Shown one piece after another: positions 1 to 10,818 of a stretch of 64,000 nucleotides of DNA. How positions within the stretch are numbered: the first letter of the stretch is position 1; every line of letters begins with the position of its first letter. The position numbers were made by a program, and so were the translations under genes. Below the pieces are notes generated by a model that saw only the letters and a list, made by a program, of their open reading frames with translations, was not told where the DNA came from and did no database searches. The DNA is from Gambelia wislizenii (lineage: Eukaryota; Chordata; Lepidosauria; Squamata; Crotaphytidae): positions 198,693,809 to 198,757,808 of the forward strand of contig JAUMIR010000002.1 in NCBI GenBank assembly GCA_030847615.1, read 5' to 3'.

Positions 1-508
1 TATGGACAAGCTGGAATGTGTCCAGAGGAGGGCAACCAAAATGGTAAAAGGTCTGGAAACCATGCCTTATGAGGAGAGGCTTAGGGAGCTGGTTATGTTT
101 AGCCTGGGGAAGAGAAGGTTAAGAGGTGACATGATAGCTTTATGTTTAAATATGTTTTATATTTTTAATATATTAATACATATTTTAAAATATGTTTAAA
201 TATTTGAAGGAATGTCATACTGAGGATGGAGCAAGTTTGTTTTCTGCTGCTCCAGAGACTAGGATGCGGAGCAATGGATTCAAACTACAGGAAAAGAGAT
301 TCCACCTAAACATTAGGAAGAACTTTCTGATGGTAAAAGCTATTCGGCAGTGGAATGCAATGCCTTAGAATGTGGTGGAGTCTCCTTCTTTGGAGGTTTT
401 TAAGCAGATGCTGGATGGCCATCTGTTGGGAATACTTTGTTTATTCCTGCATGGCAGGAGGTTGGACTGGATGGCCCTTGTGATCTCTTCCTTTTCTATG
501 ATTCTTAA
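1..508 (+). mobile_element. CR1 LINE 3' end, interrupted by a short AT-rich insert
   Basis: Broken frames encode the C-terminal end of CR1 ORF2 ([16 protein letters not shown], then YEERLREL, then [10 protein letters not shown]), followed by the CR1 3' end ggttggactggatggccctt and a tail close to attctatg. It runs off the left edge of the window. At about 145-205 an AT-rich stretch splits the sequence and is flanked by two copies of atgtttaaatat, as if a short insertion or slippage had occurred. The copy is not functional. Confidence 0.85.
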
Positions 509-982
509 TTCAGAGGAGATTCCCCCCCCCCCGAACTTGAAAACATTACCTTTTGGACTACAACTCCCAGAATTCTTCAGCCAGCATGGCCACAAGGTGC
601 TGCTTGGGAATTCTGGTAACCGTACCCCCTCCCCCCATAATTTTGCCAAGTTCTGCTTTATCTCTTATTGTTAGGCTGTTATTGCCACTCATAAGACCTC
701 TGTCCCAAACTGCCTTACAACTGAAGACCAATCTCTCCTCTCCTGGGGTAATTTACAATTTGTTTACAACTTTAAAGTGTCTGAAAGCTATGGGAAAAGG
801 CAAGGGGAAGTGATGAAACAGCCTTCAGGAAGAAGAAGAAGCAAACATTGTTTGCTTGTCAGCATCACAGCAGCAACATTAGCAAATGCTGCAAGGATTG
901 CTGCAAATTGTCCCTGATAGAAGTGAGCTTTCTTCAAAGGAAAAAAGGGGGATAGAAAAGGAGAAGTTACCTGCTTTGGATA
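509..982. other. Region upstream of the CD300-like gene
   Basis: This stretch lies between the CR1 tail and the first coding exon. It holds a C homopolymer near 523-533 and a purine-rich part near 815-960. No TATA box or CpG island is evident. The promoter and any 5' UTR exon of the CD300-like gene may lie here, but nothing in the sequence fixes a start site. Confidence 0.3.
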
Positions 983-1025
983 ATGCCCTTGTTGTCCTTG
1001 GTTGGCTCACTGTTCCTTCTGCCAG
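983..1025 (+). CDS. CD300-like exon 1: start codon and signal peptide
   Basis: The ATG at 983 opens 14 codons encoding MPLLSLVGSLFLLP plus one base, ending at a strong donor (CCAG|GTAGGT). The hydrophobic content and phase 1 end are typical of signal-peptide exons in Ig-superfamily receptors, and the phase matches the Ig exon. Confidence 0.75.
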
Positions 1026-4000
1026 GTAGGTTTGTTCTGATGCCCAAAACTTCAGTCAGAAAGTAGTTTTTGCTCAGTTTGCAAACAATTAAGATGACAA
1101 TAGCCTTTGAGCATAAGAAATATCAGAAAGCTGATGTTTAATAGTTAGTCTGAAGATTTCAAAGTTGCCATTGGGAAACTGAGGAATAAGACCAGGTGCT
1201 GAAATCAATTGCTAAATATCAGAAATGTACATTTATACAAGATTTAAAAAGTTTAACAATAGCGAACACTATTGAACATTATGAGATATTCTTGGATGAC
1301 ACCATAGCCTCTGGCTCTTACACTTTGGTGTTGGAGTTGTTTGGAAGTGAGGATGGATGAAGCCATGATAGCTGGCAAATTTTAATATTGTTGTTCCTCT
1401 GTGATGGTTACGGTGAGAGTTAATACTTTATAGCACCTTCCAAGTGTTAGACGTGCTTCTCAAAAATTATTTCAGTAATCCTTACAACAACCCTGCAAGA
1501 TAGGGTGCTGGTGGTGATGATCCTCATCATTATTGGCAGCAGCAGCAAGATCTGTGCTTCATCATACCCCCAACCAACCAACCCAACTGAATCCCTGCAT
1601 GTAGAAATTTTTCTGTCAGGGAGAAAGGCTGTAGCCTAGCCTGCTTCTTTTTAAATTTCAGGATATTTCTGTGATCTGACTGGCCCTGCAACTGTGCGTG
1701 CAATCCTGGGGACATCAGTGCAAGTGAACTGCACCTACGATCAAAAGTATGAAGCGAACGTGAAATATTGGTGCAAAAGAACTAACAGAGACTGCCCCAT
1801 CATTGTTCAGACTTCAGGGTCAGAGAAGCCTGAGAAAGTAGGTCGAGTCTCCATTAGAGACAGCCATACATTACGCCAGTTCACCATTACAATGGATGAC
1901 CTGACCACCAGAGACACTGGAACTTACAGCTGTGGGGTGAATGTGAATGGAGGTCCAAATCTATTGGCTCCTGTTGATGTGACAGGTAGGTGAAGTGGTC
2001 CTCACTCTGAATACATCTAGCTCCAGTCCAGTGTCCCTGAGAGCTCAGATGGTTACTATGGGAGAAAAGAGAGGTCAGCATTCCCCTGGTTAGCCTAACT
2101 GTTGTAGCACAAAACAATCAAAAGAATCTGATGTCAGGAAATGGAGAACCATATGGAGCATATCCATTGTGCCCCAGTAGAAACTTTAAGCAAGCGGCCT
2201 ATAGGCAAAGTCTTTGTATTAAGTGTCCACATCAATACTGCATTACTTCCCATTCTCCATATTTTAAATTTAGTTAATTATTTTCCTGCTTTCTCTCTCT
2301 CACACACACACATGCACACACACTCTCAAAATTGTTCCAAACAAGCAGTCAGTGTTCACTTCAGTCAAAGGCAACAGAAGCCCTGTGTTTAAAGCATGAC
2401 ACTGTAGTGAGACTTTGGCTTTACAAGACAGCATCTTATGAGGATTTTACCCACATCCATCCATTCTTCTGATTCCTCCTCAAACACTCATCTAGGGATT
2501 ATTCCCCCTTTTCTGGAGTAGAAGAATTTGTAATATGGGCTGCAACACAAAAACAACCTAACTTTGGACTTTTTTGGACAATGTAAAAATAACGCTAGCA
2601 GCGTCGCCAGGTTGCGACGCTGCAGCGCTAGAGGGCGTCAGTTTCGTACGACGCTCCTTCCCAGCAGTACTGTTGCAGTACCGCTGGGACATTTGACCGT
2701 GATATTTTTGCTTTCTAATGTCATATTTTACTCGCGATCAACGATCGTGATCTGAGCTGTCCTGGAAGAAGTTATGCATATTTTCAGGTAAGGAAAAGCC
2801 GAACCCCTTCTCCACGAAGGGTGGGATGATGACCCTCTCCCTGATGGGATCATGGCATGGTCACCAGCAGCAGACATTCCTCCAGTAGCTAAACAGGACT
2901 CTTGAAGAAGAGCATCCTCAAAGCTAAGAGTGAGCTTTCTTCTGTCAATTTGAAATTGGTTTGCCAAGACAACAAGTGAAATCCTGGTGAGCCCAACTCA
3001 GATAAAACTCCACCAATGAATGTAAAGGGAATAATTCCTTTGAAGTATAACAATGTCACACAACTCCTATGAGTAAAGAACTCAATCCTAGTTTAATAAA
3101 CAGAACTTTGAAGGAGAAGATCAATGTGACAGCCTTACAGTGGTTCAATGGGACCTTTCACAGCACACAATTATCATGCTATGGTTCCACTTTAACTGCC
3201 GTGGCAATATGGGGCTTGTAGTTTAGGAAAGGGAATTTAGAATCCTCAGCCAAAGAGTTCCCTGGTGTTTCCAACTAAACCATTGATCCTAGGATTCCAT
3301 AGGATGCAGCCATGGCCGTTAGAGCAGAATCATAGTGTTATTATTGTGAAAGGGGCAATGTGACCACAGATGATGATGATGATGATGATGATAATTCTTA
3401 CCTGCCTCTCCCTGTGGATCAAGGCAGGGAACAACACATCAACACATAAACATAATATTAGTTAAAAAGACATATCAGTTAAAACCTATCAATTTAAAAA
3501 ATAAGTAAGACTAAGAGATTTTAAAACAATCAGTACACATTTTAAAATTCACAATTTAAAATCATCTGGCTAGGCTTGCTGGAATATGATGGCAGGAAGG
3601 CTCAAATTAAGTTGGAAGAAAGAGGACAGAATCAATGATAAGGCACAAGGACCATGAGATATGGAAGGCTCTACCTATGAAATTACACATTATTTTACAG
3701 CCAAAGCAGTTATAGATGAAATATAATTTATAAGCCAGCCCCCAGGCAAAAGGGAGAAAGGAGGTGACCCCATTACCACTGGCTCCTAGGGTAAGAGCCA
3801 TGGGGATAGTAGTCTATGAGGGGGTGTGCATGAGAGCATTGTGTACCTGAGGTGATACTGGAAAAGAAAAGAATAAGTGACTGGAAATTGTGTATCTTGT
3901 TAACTGTGGGTTGTGTTCATGTGTGAGAAAGAGTTTGTAGGGGCAAGGACATTTGGCAAGTTCCTTATCTTTTAACCCTACCAATCTGGTTTCCTCTGAA

Positions 4001-7000
4001 ATGGGTGCTTTGTGACAGGTTACGCCCACCACTGCAAACATTCTATGAATTCTATGAACTCTCTTCCCCTGGATGCCATTTTTATGGCAACACCCATAGC
4101 TCTTTCTCAAAGTTCCAAAGGAGCCCATGGAGACTTCTAATTTAATATAAGGCTAAGATGTGTTTTAGCATCAAAGCAGGCCACAGTTTTCAAGGCTCTC
4201 CCTGAAAATGTGTGAACTCTTTTAACATGTGAGCTCTTACCCCAAAGATAAAGCAAAAGCCTGCTTTGAAGTTGGAAATGAAAGCATTATTAAAAGTGTC
4301 TCTTTCTGTGCCATTTCCTGTGCAGCTTCCCCTTTTCAGACCTTTCTTCATGCCCAGCATTTCCAGATATCTTGCTTGGTGGCAAGGGATGTGCTCAGCC
4401 CATTGTGGCTCACTGAGTATTTTCCCTAGACTCTAGGGTTCAAGGCAGAAGTGGTCAATAATAAGGGCCTCCAGATGTTGTTAGACTACAGCTCCCATCA
4501 TCCATAACCAGCACAGCCCATGGTGAGTGATGGTGAGAATTATTGTCCAACAACACCTGAAAGAAGTCTGCTCTGTAGCTGCAGGAAGGCTGGTCACCAT
4601 TGGTCTTCCACTGTCAGATCTCCAATGGAGGAGACAGCAAAAGGGAACTGTTCAGGAGAGGCTTTGGATCCATCCCATTCCACAGAACAAGCTTGGGGAA
4701 AGGTGCCAGCCCTGGAACTGGTATTATTTATGGATAAGGATTGAAAGAGAGTGAAACAGCTGTAAGCTACCCCTCTCATGTGAAAATGAAGGAATATCTG
4801 TTTGCAAGGTCAACTATTTACAATCTAAGTGAGGCATAGGGCAAAAATCTACTTCTGGTCATTGACCAAAATAAATAATACACCTTTATCAAGTCAAGGA
4901 TATGTCTCTCTGAGGCTTAATGTAGACTATACTGATTTCACATCTTTGTTTCCTTTTCTTCCCTGCATCAGTAACTACTGAGAATTCAAATATCCCTGAG
5001 CTAAGCCAGGACTTATTTTCCAGCCTGGATTCCAGTTCCATCAGGTATGTGAAGCAGTTCACAGGTTGTTCTGCTTCGAGCCACTCTCTCCCTCCTGACT
5101 ATAGATGACAAAGTGGGAGGGAGCCCTGCAAAAGAAATGCAAAAACAAAGGGGGAAGACCTGGAAATGAGAATCAAAATTTCAAAATAAAAATAAAAATA
5201 ATCAGATGTCAATAAAGGGTATAAAAAGCAGACAAATATTGATAGATAAAATAAGGTAAATCTTCAAAATTCTAAATTCTGTTGTAACAAGTAGTCTAGC
5301 TAAAGAGCCCAATTTTCATGTAAAAATATCTGATTATTTGGGAAATCAAAAGTTGAAATTTCCAAGATTTTTCCATAACTTTTTTTTTTTTAGTTTTGAT
5401 CCTAGTTTCCAGTTCCTCCCCTTTTGCTTTCATATTATCTAGATTATCACCCTTATGGGAGGTGAAGTCCAACCACCTCAAGGTGGCCTCAAGGAGCAGG
5501 ATGGACCCCTCCCCAAAGCTCTGCTTCCTGACGTCATCTTCCTTTAGAGCAATGACGGGCAATGTGTGGCACTCTTGGTGTAGTTGGACTTCAACCCCCA
5601 TCACCCCTTACCATGAGCAATGCTTGCTAGGGATGATGAGAGCTGCTGTTCAACAGCATCTGAAGGGCCACATGTTCCTCAGTCTTGTTGTGAGAGGCAC
5701 AGAGCATCACTGTCTCTCTTTTTCTAGTAAGCCTTGGGGCCAAATTTAGTATGTAGGGATTATTCCCCATTTATATTAAGCTCTTGGTTATACTGGCAAC
5801 CAGAAACACCTGGAGCTCCAGTTTGGCTGTCTGGGTAGCAGTCTTCTCCATAAACTCTGCCCCTAATCACCCTAAACAAGCAATAGATTCTCTTCAAGTT
5901 AATGAAAAAGAGGAAGAGATTGTAAAATATACATAATTGGTGGAGGGAAGTCCTTAAAGTACAAAATGTCTTATTTTCTTCCAAGGTGAAGCTGTGCCAG
6001 TTGAGATTTTTGGCCTTACTCAAAGATGCAGCTGATGTATAGAGCTTCATTTCATGAGTTGCCAGGATGCAGACAGCTGAGCATCTGGCAATATATCCTG
6101 CTGCAGCAAGGGGGCCTCAGCAAATGGAAAGTACAGTATTGCAATTGACCTGGTGCTGGCATCAGCAAATGAAGTCTGTTGCAATGCACAAACAAGCAAT
6201 AAGGGGCAGCAGAAAGGCTTCTGTGGCTGCTTGCAGCACGAAGTCAATAGCATTATCACCCCATTTCCACATGGTTAGAATAACTGAACATTTCCTGTCT
6301 TTGCAATGATTTCAGCAAGCAAGGATGAGCAGCAATTTTTGATTTCAGCCATTAGAGTTTACAACATAGGCTCTTTCTGGCAGAGCTTAGCATCTCTCTA
6401 TTTTAAGCACTTAGCATGAGGATAATCGCGTTCTTAGGGACCCTGCAGCAGCCAGGGTGCCAGTTACACGACAGAAATTGTCGCGGTGCTTACCGTGACT
6501 TTGTGATCACGAATCCGTCCCTCACTGTTTATACGATTTATGTCACTGATTTGGATATCCCAGGTGGTCCCGTGACTGATATTTACACGTCCAAACTTCT
6601 GTTTTTTTTTTAGGTTGTAGTTTTTTGGGGGGGGTTGGCTGTCAATCAAAGATGCGATTACTCGTGTTTTCACAACCTCAGTGACGCACTTCCTTTAGAG
6701 TTCTGCGCCACGAGCGATGCTATTGGCTGGCTGGGGGGGGAGAGAGAGGGGGGCAGAAGTTTGTTATTCCCCCTTGCTTCTTTAAAATTTTAACCCTTTC
6801 AGAAGAGCCAGAAAGCATTTTGAAAGATCCAGACAGATCTTTCGCTCAGATGCAGGACTTTCCTTTTGAAATCAAGCCGAGTGCTTTCCTTTTGAAATCA
6901 AGCCGCTTGGGTTTCCCCTTGCCTCTTTAAAATATTAACCCTTACAGCAGGCTGCAGAGATTTCAAGCTGGCTACATGCAGGTGTTTTGAAAGACACAGA

Positions 7001-9227
7001 CACAGAGAGGGGGAATTAAAGGGTGTTCATTAGCTCAGAGGCTTGAATATTTTAATGTGCCCGTTCTGACCCAGGGAGGTGACCAAGGCAGGGGATGAAT
7101 GGGCGACCCTCTGCCCACCACGATCTCTCTGTAACATGCAGTAGAGGAAAAGGTAAAGCTGAAGGGTTTGCAGTGTAGAAATCCATTTAAAAAGGTGATT
7201 GAGTACACACACGCACACACACACATCAACCTTTGTGCAGCTAGAAGGGATGCCTTTGTTTTCGGCTGGTGAGGCTGGATCTGTTGAACGGGTGACTGAC
7301 CCCTCCTTTTCTGGTCGCTGATCTCTAAGCCCGTCCCCAGTCACCATTTCCGGTCATCCCAGTACCGAAACATTTTGTCCCAGGCTGTTTACATTTCCGA
7401 TTTTCCAAATCCTCCAGTGACTTTTTTAAAAACCAGCACAAACCTCGGGACTGGAAGTCCCACAGATTGAGGGATAAAAGGTGGCCCCCCTTCCAAAAAT
7501 CACGTACCCAACCTGATGTACGTGTAAACTGCCAGGGATCGACACAAATTCTTCTCGGGACATTTTCATTGTGTAAACGGCCCCCAGCTTACTCTTCAAA
7601 CCCTGGAAAAGTATGATTCCCAAACTCAGTCCCCCTCCCCCCATCCTTCAAGTGCAACATGGGCTCAGAATGAACAGTTCCCAGTATCCAACCATTACTG
7701 AGGGTGGCTGGCAAGAAGATGCAAGTGTTCAACATACCAATTTGTTCCTTAACCTTTTCCAGCAGTTAAAGTAAAGCTTATGGTGCAGGCTCCATTCAGT
7801 ATTCATACTGTAAAATGTGTTTTCATAGTGTGCTATCTGTTTCCACCACTTGGTGGAGTAAGTTGCACTTTCTCCGTGTATGTACACTATGTGCCTTCAA
7901 GTTGCCTGTCAACTTATGGTGACCACAAGAATAAGCAAGGAATACTTATACCGGTTTTGCCTGTTCTTTCCTCTGAAGTAGATGTTGTCCCCCCCACCCC
8001 GCTCACCCCATATCTTCAGGGGATACATTCTTGGACTTACCATTTATAAATGAAACCACGGATATTAGCAAACCCTATTAAAATAAAGGATTTCCAGTAC
8101 AAACATACCATAGAGTTGCATTTGAAGACCTAGTAATTCCTAGAGAGGACATCTCTCTAGGCATTTTCCAATGAGATTCTATGACCCGTGTCCCTATTTT
8201 TTCAGCTGCAATAACTGAAACTGTGAATATTGGTTCTGCAGATATGGGAGGTGACCTGTACAGCCTATAGCATCTGGTATTTGTTGGCACCAGATCCCAT
8301 TTTATCATGGAAGCTAAGCAGGGTTAGGTTTCATTAGTACTTTGATGGAAGACTGTCAACAAATGGCAGGTGCTGTAGGCTATATTTCAGAGGAAGAAAT
8401 TGGCAGAGCTACCTCTGAGTATTCCTTGCCTAAGAAAACCCTATGAAATTCATGGCGTTGCCATAAGTCAATGGCTAACTTGTAGGCACATACACACACA
8501 GAGGGCATTTTCAACATTTCTTACCCCTTGTGTGTTTCTTGATTTTAGCAGAAGGAAATTACCTCAGGACTTTGGGACTGTTATTGTTAAGTGAATGAAA
8601 TAATGTACAGTATTAATTCATCTGTCAGGAAGGGAGTATATTGGCTAGGCATCTTCCAGAGAAGATGAGATAATTGATGACATACATCATCAGAATTCAT
8701 TGTGATAAAAATAGATCCACTTTTGGATTTGTCAAAACTTAGGCCAAAGGTATTCATGTGTTCAAACAAAGGCTTTCCCCATAGTGATGATGCTAGAAAG
8801 CAAGATTAGTAGCCAGTCAGCAGCCAGTAAAAAGGTCACCTGATTGTCCTGCATGGATACTTTCCATTGGCCAATGATCAGCCATCCTGTGCATTGTAAA
8901 GGCATCATGGAAGGAATGGAACACCCACAGTAATATTTAAATTCTGTAAGCCAGGCATTGGAATCTGTAGCAGCTGCTTTTTCTATGTGCATATTATATA
9001 GATGAACAAAGCTGCCGTATTAGAAGACTGTAAGAAATAGCATTGCTGTCTTTTGCAGTAAGAATAACATTCTGTTTCTTTGGTGCAGTTACGTGATTTA
9101 TGTGTCCTTCCTGATTTCGGTTGGCTTGAAAATCCCCATCCTCTTGTGTCTGGCCTTTGCAATGGGCTGGATGTATAGAAGGAACGAATGGTCATCTGAT
9201 CAGCTGGCATCTGAGACACCATCATGA
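983..9227 (+). CDS. CD300/CMRF35-like immune receptor, four coding exons, 192 residues
   Basis: Coding exons 983-1025, 1662-1985, 4972-5044 and 9089-9227 join in phase (1, 1, 2) into a 192-residue type I membrane protein. Residues 1 to about 18 are a hydrophobic signal peptide. Residues 20-122 form a V-type Ig domain: C38 in VNCTY, YWC with C52, C59 forming the extra CD300-type pair, RVSIRD at 76-81, and DTGTYSC with C105. N37-C-T39 is a glycosylation sequon. A short Ser-rich stalk (123-147) leads to a transmembrane segment (about 148-176) with a central Lys161 in LKIPILL. The tail of about 16 residues has no ITIM. In CD300 and related receptors a basic transmembrane residue pairs with ITAM adaptors such as DAP12 or FcR gamma, so an activating receptor is inferred. 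The exact CD300 paralogue cannot be named; a pIgR-family relative is the alternative. Confidence 0.85.
1662..1985 (+). CDS. CD300-like exon 2: V-type Ig domain
   Basis: The exon follows a polypyrimidine tract and acceptor (tttaaatttcag) and ends at ACAG|GTAGGT. It is phase 1 at both ends, as expected for a cassette Ig exon. The translation has the V-set cysteines, the CD300-type motifs YWCK, IIVQTSGSE and RVSIRD, and the canonical DTGTYSC near the end. Confidence 0.9.
1986..4971. other. CD300-like intron 2: repeats and CpG-rich patch
   Basis: Contents seen: a short CA-rich tract near 2300-2325, a CpG-rich patch at 2590-2760, a palindromic MITE at about 3169-3345, an ATG/GAT microsatellite at 3370-3392, an A-rich repeat fragment at about 3400-3580 resembling the one near 17810-18010, and a hAT-like MITE at about 4446-4570 (ggcctccagatgttgttaga). 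No extra coding exon is evident. Confidence 0.5.
3169..3345. repeat. Palindromic MITE (ctatggttccactttaact type)
   Basis: The ends are imperfect inverted copies (atcatgctatggttccactt against tagagcagaatcatagtgtt), and the middle carries the paired motifs ggcttgtagttta and ctaggattccatagg. Related copies occur at about 24880-25095 and 43462-43630, with a partial copy near 42078. It looks like a non-autonomous hAT-type element; no transposase is present. Confidence 0.6.
4972..5044 (+). CDS. CD300-like exon 3: stalk
   Basis: A strong polypyrimidine tract (tttccttttcttccctgcatcag) precedes 73 bases ending at ATCAG|GTATGT. It encodes a short acidic, Ser-rich stretch (TTENSNIPELSQ, then LDSSSI) fitting an extracellular stalk. 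It enters in phase 1 and leaves in phase 2, matching both neighbours. Confidence 0.75.
6420..6725. repeat. CpG-rich non-autonomous TIR-element sequence
   Basis: This block is rich in CpG against a CpG-poor background and contains aattgtcgcggtgcttaccg, tttatacgatttatg and gatatttacacgtcc. The words about terminal gtttacac and acacgt resemble the element ends near 7510-7580 and 63510-63590. It has no coding content and is probably a young DNA element or part of one. Confidence 0.45.
7000..7590 (-). repeat. Long TIR-family element, inverted relative to the copy at 63510-64000
   Basis: The reverse complement of this region (for example cattttcattgtgtaaacgg at its end, and cagcctgggacaaaatgttt inside) aligns with 63510-64000, including the words ggtgactgacccctcctttt, gctgaaaacaaaggc and tttgcagtgtagaaatccat. 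It is therefore a dispersed element of at least about 550 bases. A CA-type microsatellite at 7205-7226 is internal. No open frame for a transposase is seen. Confidence 0.6.
7884..7985 (-). repeat. SINE 3' tail fragment (reverse orientation)
   Basis: The sequence gtgccttcaagttgcctgtc, then aacttatggtgaccacaag, is the reverse complement of the 3' tail seen in the SINE copies at 26012 and 54406. Only the tail half is recognisable. Confidence 0.6.
8262..8503 (+). repeat. 5S rRNA-derived SINE
   Basis: The head resembles 5S rRNA: tcatggaagctaagcagggt, then ttagtactttgatggaagac and caggtgctgtaggct. Downstream comes a non-5S body (agaggaagaaattggcagag) and a tail gccataagtcaatggctaac ending in (CACA). 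A 5S-derived SINE family is known in lizards; this copy is diverged and not a 5S gene. Confidence 0.75.
9089..9227 (+). CDS. CD300-like exon 4: transmembrane segment, tail and stop
   Basis: After acceptor tttctttggtgcag the frame encodes YVIYVSFLISVGLKIPILLC, then a further hydrophobic run and MYRRNEWSSDQ, ending at TGA (9225-9227). The membrane span with an embedded Lys-Ile-Pro resembles CD300 transmembrane segments. The tail has no tyrosine-based inhibitory motif. Confidence 0.85.
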
Positions 9228-9425
9228 GAGCCTAAAAAACCACTCTGAACTGTCTATTCTGAACAACATACCAAAATCAAGAAGATGCAAGAACTAAATG
9301 TACAAAATGGAGTCCCCTTTCACTCAGCTAGTTATATTTCCATTCTAGTGGGATATCATGGGAAATACCACTCTGTAACCACTCTATAGGATGTGTGTAT
9401 GTGTGATTGACATTGTTATTATGAT

Positions 9426-9447
9426 AATAAACTCAATAATAAATAAA
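9426..9447 (+). promoter_or_regulatory. Cluster of polyadenylation signals of the CD300-like gene
   Basis: AATAAA occurs at 9426-9431, 9438-9443 and 9442-9447, about 200 bases after the stop codon. This is a plausible 3' end for the transcript. The cleavage site itself cannot be read from the sequence. Confidence 0.6.
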
Positions 9448-9485
9448 CTGATTAATAACTTGATGAGTATCTAAATACCCTAAAG

Positions 9486-9614
9486 CAGTGGTGTCCAACC
9501 TGTAGCCCTCCAGGTGTTTTGGACTCCAACTCCCAGAAGCCTGAGCCAGCTGGTCAGGAATTCTGGGTGCTGTAGTCCAAAACACCTAGAAGGGCCACAG
9601 GTTGGACACCACTG
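9486..9614. mobile_element. hAT-type MITE with 8-bp target duplication
   Basis: The ends are near-perfect inverted repeats: cagtggtgtccaacctgt and acaggttggacaccactg. The element is flanked by ccctaaag at 9478-9485 and 9615-9622, an 8-bp duplication as made by hAT transposases. Its inside is palindromic too (ccaggtgttttggactccaa against ttttggactacagcacccag read from the other strand). It is 129 bases and non-coding. Confidence 0.85.
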
Positions 9615-9622
9615 CCCTAAAG

Positions 9623-9838
9623 TCACCAAATCTCATCTGATCTTGGAAGCTAACCAGGGTCAGCTCTGATCAGTACCTGGATGGGAAACTGCCAATGAAT
9701 GCCAGGTGCTGTCAGCTACATTTCAGAGGAAGGAACTGGCAAAATCACCTCTGCGTATTCCTTGCCTAAGAAAACCCTGTGAAATTCATGGAGTCACAAT
9801 AAGTGGACAGGTGACTTGAAGGTGTGCAAACACACACT
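9623..9838 (+). repeat. 5S rRNA-derived SINE with a MITE in its head
   Basis: This copy has clear 5S similarity: atctcatctgatcttggaag, then ctaaccagggtcagctctga, cagtacctggatgggaaact and gccaggtgctgtcagcta. The expected 5' end of the 5S head is displaced by the hAT MITE at 9486-9614. The tail has gtcacaataagtggacaggtg and a CA-rich end, as in the copy at 8262. Confidence 0.8.
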
Positions 9839-10818
9839 CATTGATAGAAAAACCAAGAAGGCTACCCAAAAAAGTTTGTGTTCCATCTTCATCATGAGTC
9901 TGAATCAAGAGCCACAGAGTACCAACAGTTGCCAGAAAATGACATTTACACTGTGGCATATTTAGACTCCTAAGGCTAACAACAATGTGTTGTGGTTAGG
10001 AGCAGCTTTAATTTTAAAGACAAGCCTCTATGCTGAGCTAGATCTACTATTAGGGTGAGATGGTTCCTTCAGGCAGCAAATTCTGAGTATCATGAAAGGG
10101 CAACAAATTGTTAGCTGTTGCATTTATTATTTTATTTTCACAGCCAAGGCTGAGGAGAGGTATTTCTAGGATCTTCTCCCTCATGAGCCAAAACAAAACT
10201 GCTGGTTTCAAGTATTTAGGCAATTTGACTTGAGTGAGTCAGTAATTGAGTCTTTCTCAATTACTACAGTGTGCATAGACTGAATTATTATCTAACCTAG
10301 TGTGGGATATTGAGATTTCAAATAAGCTATCACTTCTGTTGAGGCTGCAGAGGAGTTTATGTCTAATAAATCAAATTTGACTCAGTTCTTAGTGCAAATA
10401 ATCCAATGTAATTTCATAAGTGCTATAATATACATAATACATTCTTCTTTCTCCAGTGAATTTCCCCACAGTTTTTGAATTTGGGGTTCTTCACCTGCAG
10501 TCCATGAACAAAGCTAGAGACAAACACAGAATGGCCTTTGGTTAAATTTCTTTTTTACATCAAACATCAAATCCATGCTAATTAAGTCCATGATGACAAA
10601 TCTCTCCCAACATGTCAAGTTCATATTCTACAGAGTCACACAACCTTTTTTTTTTAAAGACTATATAACTTGAGGTATCCCTTCCTGTGAATTTGATCTC
10701 CTGAGACATGGCAGTGGGGATGGTGTGGGGCTTTGTCTTTGGAACAGAGAGGTCAGAAGACCATCTAGTATTTCACATGTGAAAATAGAGGAAGTGATCT
10801 TGCTTTCCTGAACATCCC

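Larger units (their letters stand above)
5045..9088. other. CD300-like intron 3: MITEs, TIR-element sequence and SINE copies
   Basis: Contents seen: a hAT-like MITE fragment around 5555-5670, CpG-rich TIR-element sequence at 6420-6720, a longer related element on the minus strand at about 7000-7590, a reversed tRNA-type SINE tail at 7884-7985, a Tigger-like MITE remnant around 8015-8245, and a 5S-derived SINE at 8262-8503. The rest is unremarkable. Confidence 0.5.

Noticed and set aside
9640..9740. 5S rRNA gene
   Set aside because: The similarity is partial and diverged, and a SINE body with a CA-rich tail follows directly; no T-run terminator ends it.
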